DNA of 64,000 bases from Inia geoffrensis (lineage: Eukaryota > Chordata > Mammalia > Artiodactyla > Iniidae). The first letter of the stretch is position 1, and every line of letters begins with the position of its first letter. The DNA lies in the NCBI GenBank assembly GCA_036417435.1, contig CM070913.1, forward strand, positions 93,301,373-93,365,372. Direction: 5' to 3'. This document shows, piece by piece, positions 11,901-21,440 of the stretch. A model generated the notes under the pieces. It did no database searches, was not told where the DNA came from, and saw only the letters and a program-made list of their open reading frames with translations. A program made the position numbers and the translations under genes.

Positions 11901-14900
11901 GAGACCAGTGTCGTAGCTCCCTACCCCCCTCCCGAGCTTGTGGGGCAAAGCGGGCAGTGACTCCCAGTGCCAGCAGGAGCTGGTCCCAGCCAGAAGCCAC
12001 CTGGGTGCAGAGAGTGGGGGGCATGGGGTACCAGGGAAGCAGTGCTGGCAGTGTGCAGAAACAAGGAAGCAGGTGGCCCGGAGTGGCCTCTGCCCCAGGA
12101 TGTTAGGGCCTGGGGTTCAGCCCAGCGACCCGGCCGCGGTGACGCTAGCCTCTCTCCCCCCGCACACAGCCGGGCCGGGGCGCCCTCCAGCAGCAGGTGT
12201 GGGGCCTCGGCCCCCATCCCAGTCCCCACTCAGGTGCAGAACTACCAGCGCATTGAGCAGAGCCTCCAGTCGCCCACCCAGTACCAGACGGCGCGGTGAG
12301 TGCACGGGCCCCCCGTGGCCAGGCACATCCTAGAGGACCGGAATGAGGGCCCCGCGCAGCCCACTTGGATGGTGCGGGGCCATCTCACATGCACGGCTGT
12401 GCAGACTGCACGCTGCGTGACTGTCAGCGCCACCGCTCTGTGGACATACTGGCACTCAGGCTGTACCGTGACTGCTTTCTGGTAGATGTCAGTGAAGTGT
12501 CTTGTGTCCACAAAACTGACTTCGATTTTTGTAAGTTTCGGAAGAGGAGAGGGCACCTTTTTTTTTGTAATTCACAGAAGCCCCTGTGGGTTGGGGGCTG
12601 CCCTGGCAGGGACTGGCGGCTCCCACCGGGTTGTGGCTGCTGGTGAGGCCCGTTATTTGAACGGAGGGGACAGACATGTGGCATGCTGGTGGCCCTGGCC
12701 GGGCATGGCTGGGGCCCTCACACCCTGTGCCTGCTTGCGTCTGCAGGTCCTCTGCCATCCGCAGGTCAGGCAGCACCAGCCCACTGGGCTTTGCCCGGGC
12801 CAGCCTGTCACCCCCGTCTCACGCCGAGCACGGAGCCGCCCTGTCCAGGAAGTTCTCCCTGGGTGGGGGCCGGCCCTACACGCCGTCTCCCCAGGGTGAG
12901 CCTGCACGCCGCTGGTGGACCCAGCCTCGGAGCTGGGACTGGGAGTCTCCACACGGGGGGCGGGGGAGGGACTCACTCTCTGTCCCACATTGACCTTGGC
13001 AACCCCTCTTGCCCCCAAGTCGGAACCATCCCCGAGCGGCCAGGCTGGAGCGGGACGCCCTCCCCCCAAGCAGCCGAGATGCGGGGTGGCAGGTCCCCTC
13101 GTCCAGGTAGGTGCAGCTTCGGCGCAGTGGGTGTGCAGGTGGAGCTGGGCAGGGGTGGAGGAGCTGGGTTGACCTCCCTGGGCTGGCCTGTCACTGCTTG
13201 GGGTAGTGGCCGTTTCCCTGGTTCACAACCGTCATTTCTTACGTGTTAAAAGAAGGCAGGAGACTCCGTGAGACTATTTTAACAAGCTTAAGCCTTCAGC
13301 TTACGGAGGCCCACTGTGGGGCTCAGATCCCACCCCGACCCCGCCATGCTGTGTGACCTCGCACAGGTGTCTCAGCTCCTCTGTGCCTGTCTCCTCAGGT
13401 GCGCAGTGGAGCGTAGTTACAGTGCGGCACAGGGGGCCACGAGGGTAGAGGGAATCCTGAGTAGGCGTGGGGGTCTCTGCACACTGTCCTGGTTGGTCGT
13501 GTGGGTGGGGCCAGACAGTCCTTGGGACAGCTGTGATTGGGCCCGTCCTGTCCCGCCCTAGGCTCCTCGGCACCTGAGCACTCTCCCCACAGCGCCGGGC
13601 TGGGCTGCCGCCTGCACAGTGCCCCGAACCTGTCCGACCTGCGTGTGGTCCGTCCCAAGCTGCCCAAGCCCCCCACGGACCCGCTGGGGGTGGCGTTCGG
13701 CCACCCGCAAGCCAGCCCCCCGCAGCCCTCCCACGGGCTGCAGTCCTGCCGGCCCCTGCGCGGCTCGCCCAAGCTGCCCGACTTCCTGCAGCGGAACCCC
13801 CTGCCCCCTATTCTGGGCTCCCCGACCAAGGTAACGGGGCCGCGGGCCTCCAGGGGGGTGGGTGGGAAGTGGCTCTGTATGTGCTCGGGCCGCCAGGCTT
13901 TCTGCCTGGTGGGATTCCCACAGAACCTGTGGGGCCCCGGAAGCCAGAGGCAGGGCTGGTGTGCTCCGGCACAGCAGCACCTGCCCTCTGCTGAGACCTC
14001 TTGCACTGGCTGGTGGCTGGATCCGTGTCTCCCCGTTCACGTGTGGGGTGGCCACGTCCCCGTGACAACGACTGGCTCCCAAAGCCAAAACACCTGCTCT
14101 CTGGCCCTTGACTGGAAGCGTCCCAACCCTGGCCCAGCATCCAGAGCCCCAGAGAACCCAGGCTGCCACCATGGGCACATTACTTAGCTCATCCCTTGCC
14201 TCAGTCTTCCTGTCTGTGAAATGGGGCCAGAACCCGCAGCTACCTCATGGTGTCTCTGTGAGGGCATAGGTGCACATGCGCATGGCCTGTGTCGGACACG
14301 TGCGTCTGCGTGTATCGCTGTCCTCCAGCACAGGGTGGAGTCGGCCTTCACACCTTTGCTGTGAAGACCTGGGTCGTGGAAGTTTGGGGTTTTGCGGCGT
14401 GGGGCCCTGCAGACTCAGGCCATTGAGATGTTAATGTCACCGTGGCGGGTCGTTCTCAGCACTTAACTTGCCCCTCCTAGGCCGTGCCCGCGTTCGACTT
14501 CACCAAGACCCCCAGCTCCCAGAACTTGCTGAGTCTCCTGGCCCGGCAGGCCGTGGTGATGACGCCGCCTCGGAACCGGACGCTGCCCGACCTCTCTGAG
14601 GCGGGGCCCTTCCAGGGGCAGCAGCTGGGCCCCGGCCTGCGGCCCACCGAGGACACCAAGGGCCCCTTTGGCAGGTGAGTGGGTGGGGACTCCCCCGACG
14701 TGGCCTGCGGGAGGAGAGACCCAGCCCTGCCTGCTGTCTGCGGGCACCTCACTCCCTCTCCAACCCCTCCTGAGCCTCGGTTTGTGCGTCTGTTCAATGG
14801 GTGACAGTAACTGCCCAGCGTGGGTGGGAGGACCGGGTGGCCAGCACAGTCGGGACAGGCTGGGCATGCTGACCAGGCTGCGGGGCCCCCAGACCCTGCC

Positions 14901-17900
14901 TGGGGGGGGCCGGGGGGCCGGCCCTGGGCAGCGGGTGGCCTGGTGCCTGGGTCTCTGGATCCCCTGGGTGGCGCAGGGCAGGTGTTCACCACCCTTCACC
15001 CTGCAGGTCCCTCAGTGCCGGCCGCCTCACGGATCTGCTCCTCAAGGCTGCCTTTGGGACGCAGGCCCCTGACTCAGGCAGTGTGGACAGCCTGCAGGAA
15101 AAGCCCATGGAGACCGGTGCGCAGGGGGCCGCCGGGGAGCGTTCTGGGGAGTGGGGGCGCCTGCAGTGGGAAGACCCTGAGCCCCTCCTCTTGCTCTCCC
15201 AGGGCCGTCTGCTGGCTTCGGAGGGAACCTGCACCCGGGAGCCCGTGCCGGGGGTGCCGGCAGCCCTTCCCCCGTGGTGTTCACGGTGGGCTCGCCCCCC
15301 GGCGGGACCACGCCGCCCCAGGGCCCCCGTGCCACCGTGTTCTCAGGTGAGGACTGTCGCTGGCCTCACGGCTGCGGCGGATCAGCGGCCGGCGCCGTCT
15401 GTCAGGAAGCGGTGTGGCGGGGGGGCCCTCGCTGCAGAGTCAGGAGCTGGGCCGGGCGCTACCCTCACGCGAGCCCTGGGAGGGTCCTCCTTGGAGGCTC
15501 GGGGGCACGGCTCCCACAGGCAGGCCCCTGAAGCCCCGGCCCTGGACTCCGGGGCGCCCCTGCAGCGGGCAGGAGCCCGGGAGGGGTGAGGCCTCCGCTG
15601 GGGCGCCTGCTCGCCGAGGGGCAGAAGTGGAGCGGGTGGGGACCGGCTCTGTGTCACAGAGCGGCGGAGGCCTGATGGGGAGGGCGGCCGGCCCTCTCCC
15701 CACAGGGGGCCCCTCCAGCCCCCTCGGCTCGGCAGGCTCCTCCTCCGCCCGTCACCTGGCGCCCGGGGCCTACGGCGAGGCCCCCCTCGAGGTACCCACC
15801 CCCGGCCACTGCCGCAGCTTTGCCGACCCCGTTGCCGCCAACCTGGAGGGGGCCGTGACCTTCGAGGCCCCCGACCTGCCCGAGGAGACCCTCATGGAGG
15901 TGAGGGCCGGGTGGGGGCAGGCGCCTGGCCCAGCGTGGCGTCCAGGCAGGGCTGGTGGCGGTGCCGAGGTGCGTCCCTCAGTGGCCCCGTCTCCCCAGCA
16001 AGAGCACACGGAGATCCTGCACAGCCTGCGCTTCACGCTCGACTTTGTCCAGCACGTCCTGGAGATCGCGGCCCTGAAGGGCAGTGCCAGCGAGGCGGCC
16101 GGGGGGCCCGAGTACCAGCTGCAGGAGAGCGTGGTGGCTGACCAGATCAGCCTGTTGAGCCGCGAGTGGAGGTGGGTGTGCCCAGCGGGGCCCCCGCGGG
16201 GAGGCAGCGGGGGTGCGGGCCCCGCCCCTGACGCGTCCTTGCCGCCCTCCAGCTTCGCGGAGCAGCTGGTGCTCTACCTGAAGGCGGCCGAGCTCCTCTC
16301 CTCGGGCCTGCAGACCGCCATCGACCAGATCCGGGCTGGCAAGCTCTGCCTGTCGTCCACCGTGAAGCAGGGTGAGGGCAGCCTCGGCTGGTGGCGGCGG
16401 CGGTGGCGGCGGCAGCAACAGCGTTCGGGGCATGAGACCCTGAGCTCATGGCAGGGGAGTCGGGGAGGGAGGGATAGCTATCTCTGGGAGAAGGTCAGCG
16501 AGGAAGAGGTGACGAGGGAGGCGTCCTGAGGAGGTTACCTGGTGCAGGCCCAGCCCGGGGAGGGATAGTGGGGGTGGGGGGCAGGTGCAAAGGCCCTGCG
16601 GCAGGGCCCCTGTGGGTCTGGGGTGGGAAGGCGCAGCGTGAGTTGCTGGAGCAGAGCACCCAGGAGGTGGGGTCGGACAGCGCCCCGGGGACGGGGTGAG
16701 GGGCTTTTGCCCGCTGCTCGCGTGGGCTCCCTTCCTGGGGCCTGGCCTGAGCCGCCGGGGCGCCTCCTGCAGTGGTGCGGAAGCTGAACGAGCTGTACAG
16801 GACGAGTGTGGCGTCCTGCCAGGGCCTGAGCCTGCGGCTGCAGCGCTTCCTCCTAGACAAGCAGCGGCTCCTTGACCGCACCCAGAGCGTCACCGCCGAG
16901 AAGCTCATCTTCAGCCACGCGGTGCAGACGGTAGGACGGGCGGGACCCGCGTGAGGCAGGGCGGGGAGGGCGGGCCGAGGAGCCGGCAGGGGTGGGTTGA
17001 CGGCCACAGCTCTGCCGGATTTCAGGGGGCATCACTCCCGGGGTGGGAAGTTCCACTACACTGTCCCCTCAGCCCGCAAACGTCACCCGGGCCCCTCCAG
17101 CCCTGGTGGGGAGCCGGGAGCTCACCTGGGCTTCCGCCTCGCTGTGAGGCTCCATGGCCCAGGCGTGTCCCTCCCTGAAACTCAGCTTCCTTACCTGGAA
17201 AATGGGGAACCTGGTTTTCAAGGCTCTTAGCAGGTGAGTTGGTTCCTTCTTCTCTAGAGGGAACCCACACAGGCAGCCCAGCTGGGAGCTACGGCGTGAA
17301 GGCAAGAGGGGCTTGGAGGGGCCCTGCTCAGTGCTCTGCGTCTGTTGCTTTGGGGTCCTTGTGCCCAAAAAGCGCTGCTTCTGAGGCAATGCCTGTTCTT
17401 GAGAAAATTCACTCGTGCAGTAAAAACACAGCCCGAAGAGACGTTCGGGAACAGTCGGCCTCCTGTCCCCGAGCTCCCCCTCCCTCAGGGGTGACCATCA
17501 CTGACATGACCGGGACCGAGGGAGTGCTCTGCCCGGTGCGGGTGGCCGGTCGCCTGCCCTGTAACCCCGGCTGCCTGCGGCGAGCAAGCCTCTGTCGAGA
17601 CTGCGCGTGACCCAGCGGCGCCCACAGCGTGCTGCCCCGTGGCTCGTGCGGCCGTCAGCCCTGGGTCCCCCGTCTCTGTGGAGGGCAGCTGGGCCCAGCC
17701 TCCGCCCTCACCCGGCAGGTGCAGTCGGCTGCCCTGGACGAGATGTTCCACCGCCGGGAGGACTGCGTCCAGCGCTACCACAAGGCCCTGCTGCTCATGG
17801 AGGGGCTGCAGCAGATCCTCTCGGACCAGGCAGACGTGGAGAACATCGCCAAGTGTCAGTGTCTGCCGGGCCCCTGGGTGCGGGGGCGGGAGGGGGCAGC

Positions 17901-18008
17901 CGCTGCCCGCTCACCGTGGTGCCCGCCCCCCCCCCCCCCTCCCTCGCTCCAGGCAAGCTGTGCATCGAGCGGAGACTCTCGGCCCTGCTGACCGGCATCT
18001 GTGCCTGA
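5902..18008 (+). CDS. ULK1: ULK1, autophagy-initiating Ser/Thr kinase (3' 25 exons; 5' end missing)
   Basis: ULK1 phosphorylates ATG13, FIP200, Beclin-1 and other autophagy factors, and works in the cytosol in the ULK1-ATG13-FIP200-ATG101 complex. The 25 exons sum to 2922 nt, which is 973 residues plus stop. With 82 upstream residues this gives about 1055, against 1050 in human. Visible in order: gatekeeper M92, HRD 136-138 with DLKPQN, DFG 165-167, activation-loop T180, APE 190s, and a Ser/Pro/Gly-rich linker. The linker holds the LIR core DFVMV near 358-362, the AMPK/14-3-3 site at S558 (human S556), S640 (human S638) and the mTORC1 site S760 (human S758, GSPP). The C-terminal EAT/tandem MIT domain, which binds ATG13 and FIP200, begins near 843 and runs to the stop. 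The glycine loop and lysine 46 lie outside the window. All junctions are GT-AG and keep frame. The next gene, PUS1, follows 6 kb downstream on the same strand. Confidence 0.96.
6231..6267 (+). CDS. ULK1: ULK1 coding exon 5
   Basis: 37 nt coding [12 protein letters not shown] plus one base of codon 106. The split codon reads ACC (Thr) where human has Ala. This is the kinase hinge and alpha-D helix. Confidence 0.95.
6941..7114 (+). CDS. ULK1: ULK1 coding exon 6 (catalytic loop)
   Basis: 174 nt, residues about 106-163. It carries [15 protein letters not shown] and the catalytic loop HRDLKPQN, whose Asp138 is the catalytic base. Donor is G|gtgagg. Confidence 0.96.
7198..7271 (+). CDS. ULK1: ULK1 coding exon 7 (DFG, activation loop)
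   Basis: 74 nt, residues 164-188. It carries the metal-binding DFG and [13 protein letters not shown], with T180 the activation-loop autophosphorylation site known in human ULK1. Confidence 0.96.
7524..7625 (+). CDS. ULK1: ULK1 coding exon 8 (APE motif)
   Basis: 102 nt, 34 codons, phase 0, residues 189-222. It begins with [20 protein letters not shown] (kinase subdomains VIII-IX) and ends GKAPFQ. Confidence 0.96.
8140..8225 (+). repeat. L2 3'-end remnant
   Basis: 'ggcaggggctgtcttg', then 'gaacagtgcctggcacacagcagtgctgagc', follows the L2 3' terminus ('gcagggactttgtct ... cagtgcctggcacatagtaggcgctc'). Sense orientation. Confidence 0.6.
8623..8681 (+). CDS. ULK1: ULK1 coding exon 9
   Basis: 59 nt coding [19 protein letters not shown], then two bases of the next codon. 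This is the kinase C-lobe. The following 87-nt intron is a multiple of three but opens with an in-frame TGA. Confidence 0.95.
8769..8851 (+). CDS. ULK1: ULK1 coding exon 10
   Basis: 83 nt coding [20 protein letters not shown] and on to RMDF. This is the kinase C-lobe end with its conserved RN-x-x-R-MDF stretch. Confidence 0.95.
9269..9319 (+). CDS. ULK1: ULK1 coding exon 11 (kinase end)
   Basis: 51 nt coding [17 protein letters not shown], the last kinase helix (residues about 270-286). Donor is T|gtgagt. Confidence 0.95.
9664..9752 (+). CDS. ULK1: ULK1 coding exon 12 (Ser-rich linker start)
   Basis: 89 nt coding [19 protein letters not shown] and on to TSHLASPP. This is the low-complexity start of the disordered Pro/Ser-rich linker. 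Confidence 0.94.
10522..10675 (+). CDS. ULK1: ULK1 coding exon 13 (LIR motif)
   Basis: 154 nt, residues 317-367. It begins [20 protein letters not shown] and ends [17 protein letters not shown]. The acidic stretch with DFVMV is the ATG8/LC3-interacting (LIR) motif known around human F357. Donor is the less usual gtcagg. Confidence 0.95.
11359..11419 (+). CDS. ULK1: ULK1 coding exon 14
   Basis: 61 nt coding [20 protein letters not shown] with split Gly codons at both ends; linker region. Confidence 0.93.
11623..11712 (+). CDS. ULK1: ULK1 coding exon 15
   Basis: 90 nt coding [20 protein letters not shown] and the Ser-rich stretch after it. Linker with several proline-directed Ser/Thr sites. 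Split Gly codons at both ends fix the junctions. Confidence 0.93.
12170..12295 (+). CDS. ULK1: ULK1 coding exon 16
   Basis: 126 nt coding [20 protein letters not shown] through [19 protein letters not shown]. It closely parallels the human linker sequence. Donor is CG|gtgagt. Confidence 0.94.
12747..12895 (+). CDS. ULK1: ULK1 coding exon 17
   Basis: 149 nt coding [20 protein letters not shown] through [16 protein letters not shown]. It holds basophilic and proline-directed phosphorylation-type motifs. Confidence 0.94.
13020..13106 (+). CDS. ULK1: ULK1 coding exon 18
   Basis: 87 nt coding [20 protein letters not shown] then MRGGRSPRP. The acceptor ends AAG, not CAG, but the human-like protein continuation and frame support it. 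Confidence 0.93.
13315..13440 (+). repeat. MIR SINE remnant
   Basis: 'ctcagatcccaccccgac', 'ctgtgtgacctcgcacagg' and 'ctcctctgtgcctgtctcctcag' follow the MIR core order (split-codon tRNA part, then 'tgtgtgaccttgggcaagt', then 'ctctgtgcctcagtttcctc'). Confidence 0.6.
13562..13830 (+). CDS. ULK1: ULK1 coding exon 19 (AMPK/14-3-3 site)
   Basis: 269 nt, residues 539-628. It contains [14 protein letters not shown], where the Ser after LH (about 558) matches human S556, an AMPK site that docks 14-3-3. It ends PPILGSPTK. Acceptor is cctag, donor gtaacg. Confidence 0.95.
14170..14265 (+). repeat. MIR SINE remnant
   Basis: 'tgcctcagtcttcctgtct', then 'gtgaaatggggcca' and 'cctcatggtgtctctgtgagggc', is the diagnostic MIR 3' half. 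Confidence 0.65.
14481..14674 (+). CDS. ULK1: ULK1 coding exon 20
   Basis: 194 nt coding [20 protein letters not shown] and on. It includes the KTPSSQ region that aligns with human S638, an mTORC1/AMPK-regulated serine, and the [14 protein letters not shown] segment. Confidence 0.95.
15007..15116 (+). CDS. ULK1: ULK1 coding exon 21
   Basis: 110 nt coding [20 protein letters not shown] through SLQEKPMET. The donor is G|gtgcgc, weaker than the other donors of the gene. The 86-nt intron after it is short. Confidence 0.93.
15203..15346 (+). CDS. ULK1: ULK1 coding exon 22 (mTORC1 site)
   Basis: 144 nt, residues 730-777. It contains [12 protein letters not shown], where the Ser before PP (about 760) aligns with human S758 (mouse S757). 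mTORC1 phosphorylates this site to block AMPK binding. Confidence 0.95.
15706..15899 (+). CDS. ULK1: ULK1 coding exon 23
   Basis: 194 nt, residues 778-842. It begins [20 protein letters not shown] and ends [13 protein letters not shown], just before the C-terminal EAT domain. The following intron (99 nt) stays open in frame. Confidence 0.95.
15999..16171 (+). CDS. ULK1: ULK1 coding exon 24 (EAT domain start)
   Basis: 173 nt coding [20 protein letters not shown] and on through [17 protein letters not shown]. First helices of the C-terminal tandem MIT (EAT) domain that binds ATG13 and FIP200. Donor is AG|gtgggt. The 81-nt intron after it is also stop-free in frame. Confidence 0.95.
16253..16371 (+). 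CDS. ULK1: ULK1 coding exon 25
   Basis: 119 nt coding [20 protein letters not shown] through [15 protein letters not shown] helices. The split codon with exon 24 reads AGC (Ser) where human has Gly. Confidence 0.95.
16773..16930 (+). CDS. ULK1: ULK1 coding exon 26
   Basis: 158 nt coding [20 protein letters not shown] through [12 protein letters not shown], the second MIT repeat. Phase 0 at the donor gtagga. Confidence 0.95.
17719..17854 (+). CDS. ULK1: ULK1 coding exon 27
   Basis: 136 nt coding [20 protein letters not shown] through [15 protein letters not shown] domain. Donor is T|gtcagt. Confidence 0.95.
17953..18008 (+). CDS. ULK1: ULK1 coding exon 28 (stop codon)
   Basis: 56 nt coding [18 protein letters not shown] and TGA at 18006-18008. 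The C-terminus matches human. The acceptor is preceded by an unusually pure run of C as the polypyrimidine tract. Confidence 0.96.
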
Positions 18009-19705
18009 CCTGGAGGCCCGGCCCACGGAGCCCACGGGGCCTGGACCTTTGCTGCCGATCCGTGAGGTGGGGAGCAGCGTGCTGGCCGGACTCAGAGGGA
18101 CAAGCCCACGGCCGTGACACCACTCGCTGGTGCTGGGGAAAGGACCGTGGCTCCCCACCCAGCGTCCGGAGCCAGGCCTCAAGCCGCCTCTCTGTCGCCT
18201 GGGCTCCGCGGCCGTGGACTTCAGGGCGCTGGAGCGCCCTGCACAGAACCTCAACGTAGGCCAGTCCCCTGGCCTGGCTGACGGGCAGAACTCCCTGCCC
18301 AGCCGGCAATCTGAACCCCTCTCCCGGCTGCCTCGATGGCAGGTGGGGATGTGTGGGCATCCCCCGCCCCCGCCCAGACCCCAGGGCTGTCTCGCTGAGG
18401 ACAAGCAGAGGCCCTGAGACCGTGATGCCCACTCAAGCCAAAGCCGCCAGGCCTGCCCAGCGGATCCACCCAGCAAAAGGTGTGTCCTCCTGGCTCCCAC
18501 CCCTCCCTCCCCCGAGACCACCACCCAGCTTTGTGAATCACCCAGCACTTTATGCAGGCGGACTGGACCCGGGGCTGCAGCTCGGTCCCGGCTGTTGCAC
18601 CACCAGGCACGTGTACACACCCGTAATCACATATCCGTGGGCAGACAGCTCCGCGAGTGCGTGCGCTTTGCCTGCTGCCGGGTTGCTCTCGAGGCGAAAC
18701 AGCCGTCTTATTTAAATGTTCTTTTAGGGACGGACAGTACGAAGCACCGAGCTTCCAAAACCCAGCACAGACGTTGTTGCCGTCTTTCACACTTTACTCC
18801 TAAGATGTGTCTTATCTTCTGCAGCTCTTTTTCATTTTTCTTTTTTTTTTAAAAGAAGAAAACTCGTATGAGTTGATGTTTTGTTCTGAAAGGACAGGGG
18901 CAGGATCGGGGCAGCCTCGGCAGCGATGCTGAGACCCTGGGGGCCGGTGGCCCTGGGCGCGTGTGGTCTGCGCGTGGCCGTCCGCCCTCCCGCCTGTAGG
19001 GCGGCCCTACCCCTGCCCTTGCTCCCTGCCTGAAGACGGCGGGCAGCTGAGGACCGCTTTTGTGCGTAAACCTACCTGTCCAGCTCTCACAGGAGGTTTT
19101 GATGTCAAGCTCTCTGTCCCCTCACCAGGTCCTGGCTGCCGTGGGGGGGGTCGGCGGGGAGGCCACCTTCCAGGCTCGGGGGGGTCCCTTTTCGGGTCTG
19201 CCCGGCTCTGCCTAGCTCCTCTCGAACGTGTCCTCAAGGATGCAGAGGGAGCCGCCCCAGCCCAGCACCCCCGGCGCTGAGGTTTCACCACAGGCCCAGG
19301 CGAAGACCCCACGCGTTTCTCTCTTGCGATACTTGAAATCTTGCCTCTGTGCTTGGACCCAGAAGAAGAGCAGCCCTGGGACTCGTTTCTGTCTCCTCAC
19401 CGGTGGCTTGAGCTTCTCCTCCTGCGCAGAAAATGTCCGTATTTATTGCTTTACGGTTGGCTGGAACCAGGGCCTCCGGGGGGCCGGTGCCGTGGGAGGG
19501 GCCCCTCGGGCTCTGTCCGCGGGCGACCTCCGGGCTGTGGGGTGAGCGCCGCCCGCCCAGCCTGTCCTCCACAGCACAGCTCTCCGCCCTCGGTCTACCT
19601 TACAAGACGTTTGTGTCACCCGCCCCCCCCCCACCCCCACCCCTACCCCTTGCGTTAAGTTGTGTAACATCAATTTAAGGAAATAAACGTCTGGAGTTGT
19701 TGGGC
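18009..19705 (+). other. ULK1: ULK1 3' untranslated region
   Basis: GC-rich non-coding sequence from the TGA to a polyadenylation signal near 19682. The length of about 1.7 kb is close to that of human ULK1. It has a T-rich run at 18835-18850 and a C/CA-rich tract at 19621-19650. The end is approximate because the cleavage site cannot be read. Confidence 0.8.
19682..19687 (+). terminator. ULK1: ULK1 polyadenylation signal AATAAA
   Basis: Canonical AATAAA, followed within 30 bases by a GT-rich stretch (gtctggagttgttggg) that fits a downstream element. The first canonical signal after the stop codon at a credible distance. Confidence 0.85.
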
Positions 19706-19964
19706 TGCTGTTACTGATGGTTTGTCACGGCCTACCCTTCTCCCGTCACCTCCTTTCTCAGACTAAACGCCCCGCCCCCCCATGTCCTGCAGCAGCAGCT
19801 GGAGTTTGGAGGTCAGCTTCGGGGCAAGGCTGGGAGCTCAGTCCTCCAGGGGTTCACCGGGTGCCAGACCTTGACAGCAGCCGCGTCACTTCCGTCCCCA
19901 CCCACGGCGCAGGAGGGTCCCCCGCTCCACCTCTGGGTGGGTGTGAGAGGCTGTGGTTTTGATG

Positions 19965-20130
19965 TGCATGCCTCCGACGGTTAGTGACCTCAAGTATCTC
20001 TTCATGTGTTTGTCAGCAATTTCTAGATCATTTTTGGAGAAATATCCATTCATGTCCTTTGCCCGTTTTTGAATCGGATGCTTTCTCTTTTTGTTGTTGA
20101 GTGGTAAGGTTTCCATTTTTTAGACTACGT
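19965..20130 (-). mobile_element. L1 ORF2 3'-part remnant
   Basis: Antisense. The minus-strand reading contains NKHMKR-like and MxIKTT-like words typical of the L1 ORF2 C-terminal part, broken on both sides. An antisense SINE follows directly. Confidence 0.75.
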
Positions 20131-20144
20131 GTGTTGTTTTTTAT

Positions 20145-20548
20145 TTATCTGTTTTTAAGTTTATTTTTTTATAAATTTATTTATTTTTATTTTTCTGGCT
20201 GCATCGGGTCTTCGTTGCTGTGCGCGGGCTTTCTCTAGTTGCGGCGAGCAGGGGCTACTCTTCATTGCAGCGCGCGGGCTTCTCATTGCGGTGGTTTCTC
20301 TTGTGGAGCACAGGCTCTAGGCTCGCAGGGTCAGTAGTTGTGGCACGTGTGCTCAGTACTTGTGGCCTGCGGGCTCTAGAGCACAGGCTCAGTAGTTGTG
20401 GCTCACGGGCTCTAGAGCGCACGCTCAGTAGTTGTGGCACACGGGCTTAGTTGCTCCGCGGCATGCGGGATCTTCCCGGACCAGGGCTCGAACCTGTGTC
20501 CCCTGCATTGGCAGGCGGATTCTCAACCACTGCGCCACGAGGGAAGCC
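20145..20548 (-). mobile_element. CHR-type SINE (long form)
   Basis: Antisense copy with head at 'gccacgagggaagccct', several CAGTAGTTGTGG units and a T-rich (tail) side. Imperfect duplications 'ctacgtgtgttgtttt' and 'ctacatattgtttt' flank it. Confidence 0.9.
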
Positions 20549-20834
20549 CTACATATTGTTTTAATAGGCTAAAAGTATCTCATTAAGTTACCAAAAATGC
20601 TAACTGCAATGTGAAACGAAAGTTCGCGGAGGGGTAGTGATAAAGGAAGTGGAAGGTGGGGCCTCCAAAGGCTAGGTCCCAGCAGGGCTGCTCCAGTCTG
20701 GCTTCCTGGAGTGCGTGCTCTGGGCTCTGCAGACAGGAAGGGCCGTGCCTGGTGGAGATGCAGCCCCTTCCGCTCTGTGGGGCTCCCGGTATGTGGCACA
20801 AAGAAATGCCGAAAGAGGATTAAGACAACCATGG

Positions 20835-21440
20835 CGTTTTGTTGTCAAATTAATAGACTTCATTTCTTACAGCGATTTGAGGTTTACAGAAAAATTGTGC
20901 AGAAAGTACAGAGAGTTCCCAAATACTCCCTCTCCCCCTGCCACCCACATTACTTCTCCTGTTAACACCGTGTATGGGTGGGATTCATCTGTTACAACTG
21001 ATAAACCTACACTGACACGTCAGCATCACCCAGAGTCCGTGTTTACGTTGTGATTCACTCTTGGTGCCCGTGCTGTGGGTTTGGACACACACGTGATGAC
21101 CTGTACCATTTCCGTGTCATGCAGAGTAGTTTCACTGCCCTGAGTGTCCTCTGTGCTCTGCGTTCATTCCCCCGACTTTAACCCCTGTCCCTTTACTGTC
21201 TCCGTAGTTTCGCCTCTTGCACAAATGCTGGAATCAGACAGTGGAGCCTTTTCAGATTGACTTCTTCTGGGTCTTTCCATGGCTTGATGGCTCGTTTCTT
21301 TTCACTACTGAATGATACTCCCCTGTCTGGGGGTACTGAGTTTATTTATCCATTTTCCTACTGAAGGATATCCTCTTGCTCCCCAGTCTTGGTATTTATG
21401 GGTAAAGCTGCTGTAAACACCCTGTGTAGGAGCCTGACAG
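20835..21440 (-). mobile_element. Old L1 3'-end remnant
   Basis: The + strand shows the typical antisense L1 tail words: 'gaggtttacagaaaaattg', 'gcagaaagtacagagagttcccaaa', then 'tgaaggatatcctcttgct' and 'taaagctgctgtaaacaccc'. Strongly diverged, no coding capacity. Confidence 0.65.

Larger units (their letters stand above)
6268..17718 (+). other. ULK1: ULK1 introns longer than 300 bases
   Basis: The long introns are 6268-6940, 7626-8622, 9753-10521, 10676-11358, 11713-12169, 12296-12746, 13107-13561, 13831-14480, 14675-15006, 15347-15705, 16372-16772 and 16931-17718. They are GC-rich and carry no second gene that I can see. Recognisable content: an L2 3' remnant near 8140-8225, and MIR-like remnants near 13315-13440 and 14170-14265. 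The rest is unassigned. Confidence 0.7.

Noticed and set aside
15414..16529. A single 371-codon exon
   Set aside because: It is ULK1 exons 23-25 with two in-frame introns; clear GT-AG junctions and human-like joins show splicing.
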